Origin: Balamuthia mandrillaris
Taxonomy: Eukaryota > Discosea > Longamoebia > Balamuthiidae
Assembly: GCA_031835245.1 (NCBI GenBank)
Contig: JAVKOQ010000051.1
Span: 5,001 to 69,000 of the forward strand
Direction of reading: 5' to 3'
DNA length: 64,000 nt
In this document: positions 62,029 through 64,000 of the stretch, piece by piece
Numbering within the stretch: the stretch's first letter is position 1
Layout: the number at the start of each line of letters is the position of its first letter
The notes under the pieces: model-generated
The model's input: the letters and a program-made list of their open reading frames with translations, nothing else
Told to the model about the DNA's origin: nothing
The model's database searches: none
Translations under genes and position numbers: made by a program

Positions 62029-63689
62029 TCAAAGTGGAAAAGCAATAGCAAAACTCGGAGAGCATCCGTCAGCAGGGGATATGCATTTCACAAAGGGAGG
62101 TGGTGGGATTGCTTTCCTTCCTTTGGGCATTCTTCCGAGAAAGGTTTTACCGTCCCAATATTCTTCCCGCACGAACGCTCGTTCTATTCTGCACAGCAGC
62201 ACCACATCTTCTGCAGTTTCTTCGGATAAAGTAGCCTCAATGGCACAGCGCATGTGAGCAGGAGAGTTGGTGAGAGCAACATCGTTCCCATCTATTTGCT
62301 CCGCTTCTTTGTTTGTCAATAACAAAATCCATAAGAGAGAGGGAGGGAGAGAGAGAGAGAGAGAGAGCAAAGTAGAGATTGCAATAGGAAAAGAAGGAAA
62401 ACAAAGAGAAAGCACCTTGAAGTGGCTTGCAATCGCCGGGTTTACAAAGGTGTAACGAGGAAGGTTGAGGAGCATCGTTGTTGTTCCACTCATTGTGGGT
62501 ACCAGGTAACTTCGCTATCAGTTCTTCCATTCCGGCAGCAGCCACATTCAACACTTGATGTTTGTAAAGTTTAATAAAAAACAAAGTTGTTGCGAGAAAA
62601 AAGCCTGAAAAACAAGGCGATAGAATAGAGAACAGACCAAAAACACCGAAACAAACAAACAAACTTACCAAAGTGTTTATTGCGAAGCACCATTGCTGTA
62701 ACATAGTGACTTCTTTTTAGGCAACAACAAAACTTGCTCTTTTGTTTTTTTTAAAAAATAAATAAATAAAAGTAAGATAACGGCTATGATGTGAAACAAA
62801 CGGTAGAAAAAGTATATATATTTACCCAGTTGCTTAAACACGTCACAAACGGAGCAACAACAACGCCAAGCCGCTGCTGAGACGAGTGGTCTGTTGAAGC
62901 AACGACAGTGAGAATGCACAGGGGATTCGGATAGAGCAGACGGCTGTGCATATGTTGAGGCACTTCTATCATCATGCCTCTTGTTTCCTCTTCTTGTTGT
63001 TGTGGATGACGGCCTGGAGAAGAAGAAGAAGAAGAAGAAGAAGAAGAAGAAGAAGAAAAAGAAGAAGAAGAAGAACAAGAAGAAGAACTATTGCTTTCTT
63101 GTGTTTCCATGGATGAAGAAGCGGAAGCAGAGCAAGTGGAGGAACTGGATGAAGGAAATGGAGTGGGATAGCGTTTCAGGAAGCCGCATTCCAGGCAAAC
63201 TAACACCTGGTGCGTGTCGCGGTGCGCTCGCACGCGGATGCGTGCCGTCTTTCCAGGGACCAGCAGCATGTCACACTTCTTGCAAATGGTGCGCTTCACC
63301 TCTGGATCTCTACCACCGTAGAGTGGATGAGTGAAAAACAGGGGGGAAGAAGAAAGAAGAAGAATAGGAGTGAAGAGGAAAAGTTGATTAAAGAAGTGGG
63401 AAGGAGAAAGAAAAAGGAGAGAAGGAAGCAAGAGAAGAGAAGAAGAGATCTCTTACAATCGAAGAACAAGCTTGCGAGCAACGCCTCTCATGGTACGGAT
63501 GTGGTGCCGCGCCAACTCTTTGTGGCCTTGCTGGATGGCAACGTGGGCGGCCTGGTAGAGAAAGTTGATACGTTGATGTGCGTCTTTGTGCGGGTTATTC
63601 ATGCCCTGGCCCTTGTTCTTCTTTCTCTTCTTGCCGCCACGGTTCGCTGGCCGCTGCGTTTGTGGCGCGGCATGCTTTCCGCTCTGCAT
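62029..63689 (-). CDS. Rpp21 (RNase P/MRP subunit) with in-frame flavin-reductase-like C-terminus
   Basis: Exons 63689-63457 and 63309-62826 encode the Rpp21/Rpr2 protein: a basic N-terminus, helical INFLYQAAHVAIQQGHKELA, then the two Cys pairs TICKKCDMLL and VLVCLECGF with PGKTARIRVR. Rpp21 is a zinc-binding protein subunit of RNase P/MRP for tRNA 5'-end processing. After the Cys pairs the same exon is stop-free through a long poly-Ser run ((GAA)n at 63018-63072 on the plus strand) into LLYPNPLCILTVVASTD, which resembles the FMN-binding flavin reductase start. Further exons at 62738-62669, 62553-62416 and 62306-62029 (HYVTAMVLRNKHFVLNV, NSPAHMRC) complete the reductase-like domain in matching phases, giving 400 aa in total. 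The junction at 62826-62738 (GTAAATA to AAAAG) is the least certain. Two adjacent genes joined by a stop-free low-complexity linker remain possible. Confidence 0.62.
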
Positions 63690-64000
63690 CTCTTTCTTTC
63701 TTCTTTGATTTTTTTTTTCAAATGGTTTTTGATTTTCTAATGGAGGATATTAGTCTTTAAGATCATATAATCAGATATCCAATAGATTTCAAACGTTTTT
63801 TTGATTTTAACCAATAGTTTTTCAAAAGGTTTAATCACAATTAACAAAAAAGAAAGCAAAAACCAGGAGCGACGCATCAAATATTTTGTGTTGCCTCCAA
63901 ACCCCTCCAAACCCCTTCCTCGCGCCAACACCACAACACTGACGTCCCCCCTCTTTTTTTTTTTGGAGTTCAGGGAACACAAGACAACACTTTCAAATTT
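63690..64000. promoter_or_regulatory. Upstream region of the Rpp21 gene
   Basis: 311 bp to the right edge. It contains a poly-T run and AT-rich sequence at 63710-63860. An open frame at 63737-63982 on the minus strand lacks any domain. Confidence 0.45.

Overview
This is a 64 kb piece of a eukaryotic nuclear genome. It is gene-dense, with about 26 protein-coding loci on both strands, one tRNA, short introns (mostly 50-180 nt) with GT-AG borders, and very little intergenic space. The gene set includes an SMYD methyltransferase, a GATA-finger factor with an OGFr domain, STEEP1, KTI12, NO66, AlkB, an OTUD5-type OTU protease, Pet191, Rpp21 and nucleotide-sugar and mitochondrial carriers. It also contains a U12-type AT-AC intron and secreted G8/EGF and M60/PA14 surface proteins. 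Together these suggest a free-living unicellular eukaryote, most likely an amoebozoan, but the sequence alone does not fix the species. The exon models below were built by hand from splice borders and reading-frame phase. Each model described as phase-consistent gives an uninterrupted frame.

Layout. 1-1030 (-): the partial end of a Q/E-rich protein. 1031-5008: a repeat-rich, gene-poor island with an 8-copy ~97 bp minisatellite, a TTGG microsatellite, a 3-copy ~163 bp hairpin-bearing repeat and a 5'-truncated Rab GTPase. 5009-8969 (+): secreted CEMIP/fibrocystin-like G8 protein, copy 1. 9129-33324: mainly housekeeping genes. These are SMYD (-), KTI12 (+), OGFr-GATA (-), STEEP1 (+), a coiled-coil protein (-), a secreted hexapeptide-repeat protein (-), a YwqG/DUF1963 protein (+), a two-pore K+ channel (-), a phosphoglycolate phosphatase (+), a mitochondrial-type protein (-), a PX-associated-domain protein (+), NO66 (-) and tRNA-Ile(AAT) (-). 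33325-34379 (-): AlkB. 34661-49815 (-): a surface-protein block with G8 protein copy 2 and two tandem M60-like/PA14 type I membrane proteins. 50200-63689: OTU protease (-), Pet191 (+), nucleotide-sugar transporter (+), PlsC acyltransferase (+), F-box/WD40 (+), SLC25 carrier (-), a frame-broken secreted phospholipase A2-like gene (+) and an Rpp21 gene whose frame runs on into a flavin-reductase domain (-).

Most notable points: (1) an OGFr domain joined to four GATA fingers, with introns at the same codon of three fingers; (2) a secreted protein made of roughly 75-80 Tyr-Asp-Gly-Gly-Asp-Val-type hexapeptides with no family I recognise; (3) tandem M60 paralogues, one of which has lost both zinc-binding histidines; (4) an AT-AC (U12-type) intron in KTI12 and two GC-AG introns; (5) a possible Rpp21-flavin reductase fusion; (6) strand-biased pyrimidine microsatellites inside introns.
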